A DNA stretch of 64,000 nucleotides from Theobroma cacao (Eukaryota > Streptophyta > Magnoliopsida > Malvales > Malvaceae), in the NCBI RefSeq assembly GCF_000208745.1, contig NC_030851.1:13092939-13156938 (forward strand), in the 5' to 3' direction. Position 1 is the stretch's first letter. Each line of letters begins with the position of its first letter. Below the pieces are notes generated by a model that did no database searches, was not told the DNA's origin, and worked only from the letters and a program-made list of their open reading frames with translations. Made by a program: the position numbers and the translations under genes. Positions 12,501-24,667 of this stretch are shown here, piece by piece.

Positions 12501-12911
12501 TTAAGAAATTTCATTGTTGGGATTTTCATCACCAATCAAATGATCAATTCGTCCTTCAGCAAAAAAATCAACTACATCCAAGTGTGTTTTATCAACTTGG
12601 CTATCATCTTCAACAAAATTTGTTTCAATATTTTTTCCTTTATCTTTCAGTGATGTTTGATAAAATTCAACAATATGTTTTGGCATGTAATAGGTACGTG
12701 ACCAATGGCCTTGCATACCATATTTTTTATATTCTATTTATTTTGTCCACCTTTGTTTTTTTCTTATATCTCTCCAATATTCATCCACTCCTAGTGAGTG
12801 TTCTTATTATCAAAATAATAGTTTGTGTAATCACAACAATTGCAATAATTATGGCGACCTCTTGCACATCCATGGCTATGACCATGATTACAACCACAAC
12901 CACAACCACGA
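12501..12911 (-). pseudogene. Copia-type gag, C-terminal part (split gene)
   Basis: The minus strand reads, after an Arg/Gly-rich stretch now largely Cys/Gly (12911 to about 12840), a CCHC-knuckle remnant ending GHWSRTYYMPKH, then DKTHLDVVDFF and IDHLIGDEN, and stops at 12501. I recognise this as the C-terminus of a common plant copia-like gag (usual form GHWSRTCRTPKHLV...LDVSDFF). The last knuckle Cys is Tyr. Several Arg codons (CGT) read TGT, as expected from cytosine deamination. The N-terminal half is at 32785-33373 on the same strand; the SIRE-like copia element lies between them. Confidence 0.82.
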
Positions 12912-13488
12912 CAAGTGCAGACAAGTGCATACAAGTTTTAACTTTCTATAGTTCAAATCTCATTCAAGGCTTCTAAAACTTGTTTCTAATTGTTGGAAGA
13001 CCCTTTTATACTTGGAGATTCAACTTTGATGGCAATTTGGCAGTTTTATGCCCTTTGAAAACAATTGAGGATGATTTCTAGCCGTTAATCTATCTTGTAA
13101 TGTTCTGGTTCAATTTACAGACAGAGAACTCTTAGTCGACTGACTTGGTCGACTAAGTTGGTTCTGTTTCAGGTTTAAGATTTTGGCATAGAGCACTTAG
13201 TCGACTAACTTGGTCGACTAAGTTGGTTCTGTTTCTCAAACTCTTCAGCCCACCATTCCTCCAATTTGAAACTTGGTCAACCAACATTCTTCTTTGTTTC
13301 ACCAATAGGCTTCCTCCTTGTTAGACAATTACATCTTGTTATTTTTATCCCTCTTTTTCTTTTGATATACTCTTTGAAGAGTTAAATAATTAATTTCATA
13401 TATTAATTTTCCTGCACACTCAAGTAAAGACATTAGACACAAATAAATGGGAATGTTTTATTATCATCAAAACCTAATGGAGCCAACA
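12912..13488 (-). repeat. Truncated 3' LTR of SIRE-like copia
   Basis: It matches 32196-32784 closely (for example ctcattcaaggcttctaaaa and the paired cttagtcgact blocks) and ends CCAACA at 13488. About 484 bp equivalent to 31712-32195 are missing, so the LTR joins the older gag directly at about 12911. The two LTRs differ at many sites and by an 11-base indel near 12945. Confidence 0.85.
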
Positions 13489-14326
13489 ATCTCCCCCTTT
13501 TTGATGATGACAAAACATTCCTTCATTAACAGCATAGTATCTTTTTACTCTTTTCAATTTTCTGTAGAAAATGAGAATTGCTCCCCCTAAGTATATACTC
13601 CCCCTTAGTGTGTGCATATTTTGCTTACTTTATTCCAGCGAATTTTATTCTTGTCATATAGAGAGAATGACATTGTACACTTAGATTATATATGTGTATA
13701 TACATGTGCAGAAATCTGGAATGATTTACAGCAATGAATGTTGACAGATTTTTCATAAAGAATTCAGCAAAGTTTTGTCAATAACATACAGTCATCAGAT
13801 TTTATTTATTCCCTTCATAATTCAATTGACATTCTATACATAACATCTATATCTATTTATAAACAAAAGTTATTTTTAATGCCATATTGAAAATCATTTA
13901 TTAGCGTGTAAATCAATATCAACATAGCATCAGCAGATTTTGTTCATGACAGTAAAAATACCAGGATATCAAAATATCAGTAGACTTCAATTTGTAGTAG
14001 TTAGACAACATAGACATATCAGCATTCACGTTTCACACACAACTATATAAACAACAGAATTAAACTTAAGTGTTCAAGTGCCATCATGGCACAAATAGCA
14101 GTAATCAAAAAATATTCTGAAATTGCCCTTGGACTGTTTTGCTTCTTATCTCTTATTTTTTTAAGTTCCTACTCCTGGTTCTGCTTTCTTTTCTTTCTTA
14201 GGTTCTTGGTTTCTCCACCCTAATATTTTTTTTATTATTATTTTTAAAAAATTTATTCTCTAGTTCCTGCACCCTTAGTTCTGCCATTCTACTTCTCCTT
14301 TTTGTCAGCATCAAAGGCAAGGGCTT
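13489..14326 (-). other. 3' untranslated part and polypurine tract of SIRE-like copia
   Basis: Next to the LTR is ctcccccttttt (13491-13502), a polypurine tract on the minus strand. Two more similar C-rich tracts follow, ctccccctaag at about 13574 and ctcccccttag at about 13601. The rest to the stop codon of the 3' ORF is non-coding. Confidence 0.65.
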
Positions 14327-14483
14327 CTATTCATCTGATGTGTCAGAGGGTGAGGATTCAGTGCCATAGAAAGGGTTTAGAGGAAAATGAGAGGGCTCTC
14401 GGAGAGGTGATAACTTTCTAAGGGAAGGTTCTGGTGAGGACTTGTCTGACACATGGATTGAACTCTGAGAAGAAGAGGCTGAA
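14327..14483 (-). pseudogene. 3' ORF of SIRE-like copia, C-terminal end
   Basis: This Ser/Pro-rich reading frame on the minus strand ends at TAG (14329-14327). It is in phase with the frame that stops at 24668 on the far side of the gypsy insertion once one copy of the ctgaa duplication is discounted. It is the last ~52 codons of the 3' ORF described at 24668-26430. Confidence 0.75.
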
Positions 14484-17400
14484 TGTCAAGCCCGACCTTA
14501 TAAAATACTTTCCATGTCATTCATATGATTGACAATATGCTTGGATACTTGGAAAGCCCCAAAAGAAAAATCGTTAAAAGACGACAATATACTAAATGGT
14601 ACAATTAAGTTAATTTAAGCCTCGAACTAGATCAAATAAAGAATTTAAAATGAAATTAAGAATATTAAAGTCCCAGAATGGTTTAATATGGTGATTTGGA
14701 ATTCGAGGATCAATTTGGAGTCAAATCAAAATTTTTACTGTCTATGGGCAAAATGGTCATTTGCCACCTAGGGACACAATGGGAATTTTTAGAAAAGAAT
14801 TTTTTTTTTGGCCCCATTAGACTTATTGGAATATAATTTGAGGGTTTGGCAATGAAAAAGTTTAATTCCAGTGATTTCTAGAGTGTAGGGGCGAAATCGT
14901 AATGTTACCACCCGTGAACAAAATTTTAGATTTTAAGAGAATTTAGATCAAATTTGACAAATTGGAGAATGGTATGAGTATAAGGGATGAAAAATATGTC
15001 TATGGGCAATTTTTCAGTTTTTGGGGTAAAAATGTAATTTTTGACTTTTACGAGGGCAAAAGTGTAAATTTCAAAAATTACTCCACCAAGACTTTGGATA
15101 AGTCTGAGAATTTTATCTAAGCTATGGATATGTGGGACAAGTGTATGGTGAAAATTTGGAAACAAATGGATGGCTAGAATTTAAGGAATTAATAAAACAT
15201 TAAAAAAATGAATAAAATAATATTATATTATTTTAGCCTTTAAAAAGGTAAAAATTCCAGAATTCTCATCTTCTTCAGCTGTCCAAACCAGGGGAGAAAA
15301 GGGGGAAAAAAACAAATAAGAACCCTACCTGAAAATTTGGGGAAAATCAAGAGAAATCAAGAAATCAAGCATTAAAAAGGTAAATTTCATTGATTTTCCT
15401 TGTGATTTTCACTACCCATGCATTTTTTTCTCATTTCCATGCAAAATTAGAAAGTGGGTATGGACACCCATGCTGGCCAAACCTCCATGGATGAGTTTTG
15501 AGCTTGATTTTTGGTTGATTTTAATTGAATTAAGTGATTTTAGTTAAGTTATATTGAAATATAGCAAAAATAAGCTAGAGAAATAATTTTCTCCCATTGA
15601 AACCCATTATGCCGAATTTTCTAGGGGAATATTGGCTGCTGATCTTGATGTTTATTTGAGGAATTATGATGAATAATGATGAATTATGAGTCTAGAAAAA
15701 TAATGGAAATTTTCGGAGCAAAAATATGAATTTTTACCCATTAGGGGTATTTTCGTAATTTGCTATCGAGACTGATAATTTGCACCACACTGAGGGACAT
15801 TAAGTCAATTTGGGTGCAATTGAGGTATAGAAACTGAAAAAAATTAATTTGGAGTTTAAACGGACGCGTATATCGATTTATCGGGTAAAAGACCGAAATA
15901 GGCTAACACCGCATTTAGGCAAAAATTTAGACATTTTTGCATTCCATATCAAGCATTAGTAGTCTAAATTAGTTTAATTTCAATTTAGTACCAATGTGGT
16001 GAATTTCTCGATTTTGTACTGTGTCAAGGTGGTGAGTCCTCCGATAAAGGCAAGGGAATTGCACCCGAGGACCAATAGTCTGAGTATTTCGAAAATCCTC
16101 ACTCTAGACACGGTGAGTAACCTTACCATCATTTTAATTATCTAAAGTATGTTTTTATTCGGTTTTGGTGAATTTTATGAAAATGAGTTCAAATGGTAAA
16201 TTTTTATGTTTTGTAAACAAAATGAGTTTAAATGAAAATATTTTATAAATTGTCTTGAAACGAAATAACGATTTTGAAAATAGAGTAATTGGAGACCACT
16301 GATATGTTGTAAATTTAAAATTGAATTAATGGCTTATGTTATTGTATTGGCATGACTGGCTGGGCTGTGTTTTTTATGAATTGTATGAATTGCTTTATTT
16401 TACCCTTGCAGGCTGGGTAGTAATATATTAGCCCTGTCATGCTGTCAAAATTTTATTGTATGGTGGGTTTGACCTGCTGCAGTGGGCTGGATTCTGTGGA
16501 CTAGCCTATTAGAGGGGCACGGAATCCTGTTATATTTTTACCTCGGTTGGAGAGGCGAGTAGGGTAACTCCTGAGGTATAACTTTTAGAGTTCACTTCAC
16601 GCCAAACCACCTCGTGAAGGGGAACTCGGCCAACGTCAAGGAATGGCTATGTTTTCAAAATAAAAACATGACTTTCTAATAGCCTTGGCGGACTCAGTTG
16701 GGATAGCCCTCGGCCAAGGTATCCCAAATAACTGAGTATGATAATAATTTTTGGCATGAGCCAAGCTTTTTAAGAAATTCATAAGCCATACTGATTACTT
16801 GCTTTAAATAAATTGATTTCATTTGGTTGAAATAAGTTGAAAGATGATAAATTACAGTTTGATGAAATGTTTTAATAGTCTCCTTTTACTCGACTTTAGA
16901 TATTTTGAGTGATGTTTGTTTACTCACTGGGATTTTATAATCTCACCACCCTCATTTCCACCCATTTCAGGCTCAGAATAGATTGTAGATAACTGATATC
17001 GGCGAGGATTACAGTTGAACTTGCCACATCCAAAGACTGTAGGTTCATTTCTTTTGATACTTTTGGTCATTCGTGGGCCCACGTGTCACTGTAAATTAAA
17101 TTCTATACTTTGGTTATCTGTATTACGGTATGTAAGAATTTATTTTGCTTTTACGCTATAAAAATTATTTATGCAGTGTTCTTAAAATATCGTTTTATGT
17201 GAAAATTGAATATTTTATTGAATATTTTTATTTTATTATAACAGTCATAATTCCATTTTAAACGAATGTTTTAGACATCCAAAATTATTTTTGATTAAGA
17301 AATATGTGTTTTCCACTTACATACTATATTTTTAGATGATTTTTGAGATTTTTGGGATAAATGACAAAAATACCCCTGTGAGACGGAAATTATTATTTCA

Positions 17401-17585
17401 TTTGTTTAAGTTGGAAACAGTTTAAAATCTTTTAAAATGTGGTATTTGGAAACAGTTACCCACAGGGGAAATGAGAAGCTGATATTAAAGCCTTGCGGGG
17501 TCTCGGTTGACATTCCGGGTAATGAATGTAAATTGAGACGTCGCGGCGGTTGTCACGGGCTCGATGGGAGTTCCGGGTCGTGACA
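14484..17585 (+). repeat. 5' LTR of non-autonomous gypsy element
   Basis: 3102 bp, TG...CA bounded. It contains a TATA-like cctttaaaaagg at about 15238, just upstream of the likely transcription start, and repeated copies of a gggcaaaatggtcattt-type motif near 14746 and 14890. ORFs inside it are chance. Confidence 0.95.
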
Positions 17586-17592
17586 ATTAAGT

Positions 17593-17604
17593 TGGTATCA
17601 GAGC
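17593..17604 (+). other. Primer binding site (tRNA-Met)
   Basis: TGGTATCAGAGC lies 7 bases after the 5' LTR. It is complementary to the 3' end of initiator tRNA-Met, the usual primer of plant Ty3/gypsy and Ty1/copia elements. Confidence 0.93.
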
Positions 17605-17777
17605 TGTTGGTTTGAAAGATTAGAGTTTTGGGTTTAAAGTTATTTTAAAGCTGTTTTAAAAATTTACAGTGTCAGTGTGGCCCCGAGTTAAGTTAGGTTA
17701 GGTTGAATAAAATACATGCATAAGCATATAGAGCCTGAGGTTGCCTAAACTCACTTTGTTCCCTCTTATAGATTATT

Positions 17778-18545
17778 ATGTCTCCTCGACGCAAACAACC
17801 ACCTTTCACTAGATCAGCTGGGAGGGGAAGAGGTTGTTTTCAACGTCGTCAGTTAGGTGCAATAGAGGAGGAATCGACTGCATCCACCATTCGGGCAGCA
17901 CCTGCTGCTGAACAAATCGAGACTCCTCCACATCCTCCACCTCCTCTGCCACTTACTAGTATTCTTGCTATGCCTCTTGAGGCAGTTCAAGCATTAGCAG
18001 CCTTCTTTACTGCTATTGCTGGCCAGGCTCAGGCTGGTCAAGTTCTTCCTACAGTTCCTCTGGCTGCTCCTTCAGTACCACCATCCCCACCTCCTGTCCC
18101 ACCACCAGTGCTGGATGTTTCTGATTCTAAGAAGCTTAAAGAGGCTAGGCAACATAGTTGTGTTTCTTTTATGGGTGAGTCGGACGCAACCGTGGCTAAA
18201 GAGGTGGTGCGAATGGCTTTAAGAGCCGAGAAGCTTGCGAATGAAAATAAGAGTCTGCGAGCTGAGTTAGCAAAAAGGAGAAATCTAAGTGTATCTTCTA
18301 GTCAGCCACCAAACAGGGGCAAAAACTCCTCTGTTTCAGGAAGTTCACGTAGATGCAGAAATTGTGGGAATTATCATGTTGGGCCGTGCAGAGGGCCTGC
18401 ACGATGTTTTCATTGTGATCAACTGGGTCACATTAGGAGAGATTGTCCACAGTTAGGACGGGCTACGGTAGCTGCTCCATCTCCACCAGCTCATACGGAT
18501 ATACAGAGGAGAGATTCCTCTGGATTGCAACCGAGACAGGGATGA
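17778..18545 (+). CDS. Shortened gag with two zinc knuckles
   Basis: 255 residues, open from ATG to TGA. Residues 1-40 are Arg-rich (SPRRK...GRGRG) and 45-115 are Pro/Ala-rich, as in Del/Tekay gags. The usual capsid domain should follow VSFMGESDATVAK at about residue 130, but the text jumps straight to a short helical Ala/Leu/Lys stretch (residues 140-170). The C-terminal nucleocapsid part has two knuckles, CRNCGNYHVGPC (CX2CX3HX3C, residues ~192-203) and CFHCDQLGHIRRDC (CX2CX4HX4C, ~209-222). So most of the capsid fold is deleted while RNA-binding knuckles stay intact. The frame is intact, unlike every other gag in the window. Whether the product is used in packaging is inference. Confidence 0.85.
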   Translation: MSPRRKQPPFTRSAGRGRGCFQRRQLGAIEEESTASTIRAAPAAEQIETPPHPPPPLPLTSILAMPLEAVQALAAFFTAIAGQAQAGQVLPTVPLAAPSVPPSPPPVPPPVLDVSDSKKLKEARQHSCVSFMGESDATVAKEVVRMALRAEKLANENKSLRAELAKRRNLSVSSSQPPNRGKNSSVSGSSRRCRNCGNYHVGPCRGPARCFHCDQLGHIRRDCPQLGRATVAAPSPPAHTDIQRRDSSGLQPRQG

Positions 18546-21420
18546 TTTTGACATACCACCAAGGGTAGATTAAATAAGTTGAAATTAGTGCTCTAATAAA
18601 GTACGTATGATAGAAAGCTAGTTTGTAAGTTGTAGTTTTCATGATCATGAAATATATAAAGATTATCAATATATGGACATACATTTGGAGTTGTAATTTA
18701 CAAGTTTGAAGTATTTAAGATATGATTAAATGGAATTAGCATTAGTTAGGGTACGTAAATCTTTTAATTAATTTCTATGGAGTATGCGTGATAGTAGAAT
18801 GGAGGAACATCGTGCAGTGATGCTATATGGTGAAATCACTATACAATATGGAAAGGGTATTTTCGAGTGGGATTTATTGACTGATGATAAGTGATGAGCA
18901 ATTTGAGATACATGTAGCTATGAATAAATTTGGAGATCTTTGCTTAAGCAAACTTGTATTAAATGTTATGGTAAAGATATATGAATGCTAGTGGCAAAAA
19001 AAAAAAAAATACGTTAAATCAATGTTTTGATTTCACACTTGTGATAGAAAGTTAGTCTTGCTAATTGTGGTATAGACTCGAAGGGAAGCCACACGATTGT
19101 GAATAATTGAGGTAGTAGCTTTAAAGGTGGAAGAGTTGCTAAGATAAAGTGAATTCAAACCGTTGCAACGCCACAGTACTGACTATCAAACGCTGTCACG
19201 TTAAGAACCCCTAATGGCTAGAAAGCAGAGCAAATTGAGAGTGGCATGAAGATGAAACACACGAGTTGAAGAATGGTCATTGGTTTTCATGCTAAGCTTT
19301 GTTGTTTGGAGTCTTAAGTGCATTGGGAGGTATTAAGATAAAGATGATGAGTGAAATTGCAAAGTTTTTTTTTTTTTTTTTTATTATTGCCTTATATATA
19401 TTGGCATGTAAGAGAAAGAAAAGTTAGAGAATTTTTGAGATGGCTACATAAAAATAAATTAACATGTGGAGTGTTAAGATGAATAATATGATGATTGAAG
19501 TCAAATCTTAAGAAATAAAGAAGACAAGAGATTAAGTCTTGTTAAAGACTAAAGAGGAAGCGAGCGAAAGGTTAGATGAATGTATGAGATACTGATAAGA
19601 GATGTCAATAGCAAGTGAGGAAAATGTAAATAAAGATTTCAATAATGATATAGCAAATGAGTTTATATAGAATATTGTTATGAGAATATACTGATCTTGT
19701 CTTGACCTTGTTGAAAGGAAAGGATTAGTAACAACACAAGTAAACTAGGTGACATGCTAGAAACCCATGGAGATAAATTGAAGCATGAGTAGTTGGGCAT
19801 GCCTTTATGGAAATGATATACTTGGTGTATAAAAGAGTAAATAAGTGATTAAGTGTTTCAAGAATGTTTAAACGCCCTTGAGAAAGAATTATAAGTTATA
19901 CATGATGAGCATAAGATGCGTGACTTTGAAACTTGCTAAGGAGCCAAATGGCTAAGTTACGGGTTAAATGATCATATGTTGTGAGACATAAATTTAAAAT
20001 AAATATCCCTAAGGAAATACTCAAGAGAAGTTCTGCCATGGATCTTGTGAAAGCAAGCACTAAGTTATGTAGTTATAAAAAGGAAGCTATAAGCTGAGAG
20101 TGGTATAAGTATTAACATTAAAAAGTACTTGAGGAGAATTTAGTTTCAAGTCTTGTAATTTCAAGTACAATTTGTAAATTAGTTAAGGAAGAATGATGTT
20201 ATATTCATATGAAAGAGTGGAATAAAGGATGATAGAAGTTAACCTTGATAATGAAGTCAGATAATGAAACTTTCTTAATATATTATGGGAATTGGAATTC
20301 GAAAATGCGTGAGGCATACATGATTCAAATGAATCTGAGTTTTAAGTGACAAATCAATATCGAAATGCAATAAGGATACAATATATAGGAGACATGAAGG
20401 ATAATCGAGGAATAAGGATGACTTTTAGGAATTGTAGTATTGCATAAGATGCAATGATCAAGTCAAGATAAATTTTTGAGATACCAATGGGATTATAAAA
20501 CATACACGCATAATAGATTATAATTCAATGGAGATGACATTGTGATGCAATGATATACAGTACAAGGAAACTTAAGCATATAATTGGAAATGATAAGAAG
20601 AGAATATAAGTATATAAATGATGAGGAACTATGCACAGGCATGATGAGAATTTGTATGAATTATGAAGATTATTCTATTGAATCTTGATTGTGGATGGGA
20701 ATGAATTAAGAGAAATTAGTCTGAAGGCATTTGAAAACAGAGACTCGTATACATAATGAGGAATATAGACATTTGAATGTATATGTATATGTATGTGTGG
20801 AGTAGTGATGTACCCAACTAAATGAATAATGGTTTTAGTGGTTCAAGATTTGAACTCAATATATTTGATGAGTTGTATAGATAATGTAACGATTAAGAAT
20901 CTTATCAGAAGACGATTTATGGTGACCTAAGGAATTTTGGAGAAATAGTTAAGGGAATATAATCTATAGTACGATTAAGCCATATGAGATGGATTAATAG
21001 GATTAAGAAGATTGAAATTTCCTAAATGCAAAGTAAACATGAAATATGTAGAAATAATTAAAGCCATTAATTTTCCCGAACGCTGAGGATATGTACAGGA
21101 ATGAGTATGGCGTGTTAATGATATTGTAAACTACACAATAGTGTATGAGGATAGGATGAATGAATGAAAGTCGAGAAGTTTGATATGGAATGAAGTAATA
21201 AGATAGTGATTGGTATACCTAAATAAGAATAAAATGCGATCGAAATTGGTATGATTGAGATGGAGTTATGGTTCAAGCTTAATGATAGTAATAGAAGCAT
21301 GCTTGGTGTCTCGATATAAGAGATCATAATTGTGAAGGTTATTGTTGATCTGATTTTAAAGGATAATAATAGACATAAGCGAAGTACTTGAGTTGAATTG
21401 GAGGTAAATGAGGTGAACAA
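18546..21420. other. Anonymous non-coding core of the gypsy element
   Basis: About 2.9 kb between gag and the pol end. The plus strand is purine- and AT-rich, with no ORF above about 100 codons and no recognisable protease, RT, RNase H or integrase motif on either strand. Relatives carry ~3.5 kb of pol here. It may be captured foreign sequence or an ancient replacement; I recognise nothing in it. Confidence 0.6.
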
Positions 21421-21550
21421 ATCGAAATTCCCTATAAAGGGGAGGACATAAGAAGTCGAGCATTAGATGAGAAAACAATACCCCCACATTTTCTCTGAGT
21501 TCAGTACATGAAATTTTGAGGTCAAAATTTTATTTTAAGGGGGGTAGTGT
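21421..21550 (+). pseudogene. Pol 3'-end remnant and polypurine tract
   Basis: gaagtcgagcattagatgagaaaac (about 21451-21475) and the following text match the last codons of the pol at about 3480-3540. Then comes ttttaaggggggtagtgt, the polypurine tract directly before the 3' LTR. Retaining both ends while losing pol suggests an internal replacement rather than simple decay. Confidence 0.7.
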
Positions 21551-24500
21551 TGTCAAGCCCGACCTTATAAAATACTTTCCATGTCATTCATATGATTGAC
21601 AATATGCTTGCATACTTGGAAAGCCCTGAAAGAAAAATCGTTAAAAGACGACAATGTACCAAATGGTACAATTAAGTTAATTTAAGTCTCGAACTAGATC
21701 AAATAGAGAATTTAAAATGAAATTAAGAATATTAAAGTCCCAGAATGGTTTAATATGGTGATTTGGAGTTCGAGGATCAATTTGAAGTCAAACTAGAATT
21801 TTTACTGTCCAGGGGCAAAATGGTCATTTGCCACCCAAGGACACAATGGGAATTTTTAGAAAAGAATTTTTTTAGCCCCATTTGACTTATTGGAGTATGA
21901 TTTGAGTATTGGAGTATAATTTGAGGGTTTGGCAGTGAAAAAGTTTAATTCCAGTGATTTCTAGAGTGTAGGGGCAAAATCGTAATTTTGCCACCCGCGG
22001 ACAAAATTTGAGATTTTGAGAGAATTTAGATCAAATTTGACAAATTGGAGAATGGTATGAGTATAAGGGATGAAAAATATGTCTATGGGCAATTTTTCAA
22101 TTTTTGGGGCAAAAATGTAATTTTTGACTTTTACGGGGGTAAAAGTGTAAATTTCAAAAATTACTCCACCAAGACTTTGGATAAGTCTGAGAATTTTACC
22201 TAAGCTATGGATATGTGGGACAAGTGTATGGTGAAAATTTGGAAACAAATGGATGGCTAGAATTTAAGGAATTAATAAAACATTAAAAAAATGAATAAAA
22301 TAATATTATATTATTTTAGCCTTTAAAAAGGTAAAAATTCCGGAATTCTCATCTTCTTCAGCTGTCCAAACCAGGGGAGAAAAGGGGAAAAAAAAAAAAA
22401 AAATCCTACCTGAAAAATTTGGAGAAAATCAAGAGAAATCAAGAAATCAAGCATTAAAAAGGTAAATTTCATTGATTTTCCTTGTGATTTTCACTACCCA
22501 TGCATTTTTTTCTCATTTCCATGCAAAATTAGAAAGTGGGTATGGACACCCATGCTGGCCAAACCTCCATGGATGAGTTTTGAGCTTGATTTTTGGTTGA
22601 TTTTAATTGAATTAAGTGATTTTAGTTAAGTTATATTGAAATATAGCAAAAATAAGCTAGAGATATAATTTTCTCCCATTGAAACCCATTATGCCGAATT
22701 TTCTAGGGGAATATTGGCTGCTGATCTTGATGTTTATTTGAGGAATTATGATGAATTATGATGAATTATGAGCCTAGAAAAATAATAGAAATTTTCGGAG
22801 CAAAAATACAAATTTTTACCCATTAGGGGTATTTTCATAATTTGCTATCGAGACTGATAATTTGCACCACACTGAGGGACATTAAGTCAATTTGGGTGCA
22901 ATTGAGGTATAGAAACTGGAAAAAATTAATTTGGAGTTTAAACGGACGCGTATATCAATTTATCAGGTAAAAGACCGAAATAGGCTAACACCGCATTTAG
23001 GTAAAAATTTAGACATTTTTGCATTCCATATCAATCATTAGTAGTCTAAATTAGTTTAATTTCAATTTAGTACCAATGTGGTGAATTTCTCGATTTATGT
23101 TGTATCAAGGTGGTGAGTCCTCCGATAAAGGCAAGGGAATTGCACTTAAGGACCAATAGTCTCAGTATTTCAAAAATCCCCACTCTAGACACGGTGAGTA
23201 ACCTTACCATCATTTTAATTATCTAAAGTATGTTTTTATTCGGTTTTGGTGAATTTTATGAAAATGAGTTCAAATGGTAAATTTTTATGTTTTGTAAACA
23301 AAATGAGTTTAAATGAAAATATTTTATAAATTGTCTTGAAACGAAATAACAATTTTGAAAACAAAGTAATTGGAGACCACTGATATGTTGTAAATTTAAA
23401 ATTGAATTAATGGCTTATGTTATTGTATTGGCATGACTGGCTGGGCTGTGTTTTTTATGAATTATATGAATTGTTTTATTTTACCCTTGCAGGCTGGGTA
23501 GTAATATATTAGCCCTGTCATGCTGTCAAAATTTTATTGTATGGTGGGTTTGACCTGCTGCAGTGGGCTGGGTTCTGTGGACTAGCCTATTAGAGGGGCA
23601 CAGAATCCTGTTATATTTTTACCTCGGTTGGAGATGCGAGTAGGGTAACTCCCGAGGTATAACTTTAAAGTTCACTTCACTCCAAACCACCACGTGAAGG
23701 GAAACTCGGCCAACGCCAAGGAACGGCTATGTTTTCAAAATAAAAACACGACTTTCTAATAGCCTTGACGGACTCAGTTGGGATAGCCCTCGACCAAGGT
23801 ATCCCAGATAACTAAGTATAATAATAATTTTTGGCATGAGCCAAGCTTTTTAAGAAATTCATAAGCCATACTGATTACTTGCTTTAAATAAATTGATTTC
23901 ATTTGGTTGAAATAAGTTGAAAGATGATAAATTACAATTTGATGAAATGTTTTAATAGTCTCCTTTTACTCGACTTTAGATATTTTGAGTGATGTTTATT
24001 TACTCACTGGGATTTTATAATCTCACCACCCTCATTTTCACCCATTTCAGGCTCAGAATAGATTGTAGATAACTAATATCGGCGAGGATTACAGTTGAAC
24101 TTGCCACATCCAAAAACTGTAGGTTCATTTCTTTTGATACTTTTGGTCATTCGTGGGCCCACGTGTCACTGTAAATTAAATTCTATACTTTGGTTATCTG
24201 TATTACGGTATGTAAGAATTTATTTTGCTTTTACGCTATAAAAATTATTTATGCAGTGTTCTTAAAATATCTTTTTATGTGAAAATTAAATATTTTATTT
24301 AATATTTTATTTTATTATAACAGTCATAATTCCATTTTAAACGAATGTTTTAGACATCCAAATTATTTTTGATTGTGAAATATGTGTTTTTCACTTACAT
24401 ACTATATTTTTAGATGATTTTGAGATTTTTGGGATAAATGACCAAAATACCCCTGTGAGATGGAAATTATTATTTTATTTGTTTAAGTTGGAAACAGTTT

Positions 24501-24662
24501 AAAATCTTTTAGAATGTGGTATTTGGAAACAGTTACCCATGGGGGAAATGAGAAGCTGATATTAAAGCCTTGCGGGGTTTCGGTTGACATTCCGGGTAAT
24601 GAATGTCGATCGAGACGTCGCGGCGGTTGTCACTGGCTCGATAGGAGTTTCGGGTCGTGACA
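21551..24662 (+). repeat. 3' LTR of non-autonomous gypsy element
   Basis: 3112 bp, near-identical to the 5' LTR. It has small differences such as a duplicated gagtattggagtataattt near 21903 and a longer poly-A near 22389. It ends GTCGTGACA followed by the target duplication ctgaa. Confidence 0.95.
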
Positions 24663-24667
24663 CTGAA

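Larger units (their letters stand above)
14484..24662 (+). mobile_element. Non-autonomous gypsy element, complete, 3.1 kb LTRs
   Basis: Two direct LTRs (14484-17585 and 21551-24662), both starting TGTCAAGCCCGACC and ending GTCGTGACA, bracket a ~4.0 kb interior with a tRNA-Met primer site, a shortened gag and a polypurine tract, but no protease, reverse transcriptase, RNase H or integrase. The 5-bp target duplication ctgaa is perfect (14479-14483 and 24663-24667). The LTRs are the same family as the one at 3580. Apart from a denser patch of changes in the first ~300 bp they look nearly identical by eye, so insertion is fairly recent. Mobilisation would need pol supplied in trans. Confidence 0.95.

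Noticed and set aside
12584..12976. 130-codon plus-strand ORF with Thr repeats
   Set aside because: It is antisense to the copia gag and runs across its junction with an LTR; the Thr repeats are the complement of the Arg/Gly-rich region.
18016..18222. 68-codon ORF overlapping gag in another frame
   Set aside because: Shadow of the Pro-rich gag region.
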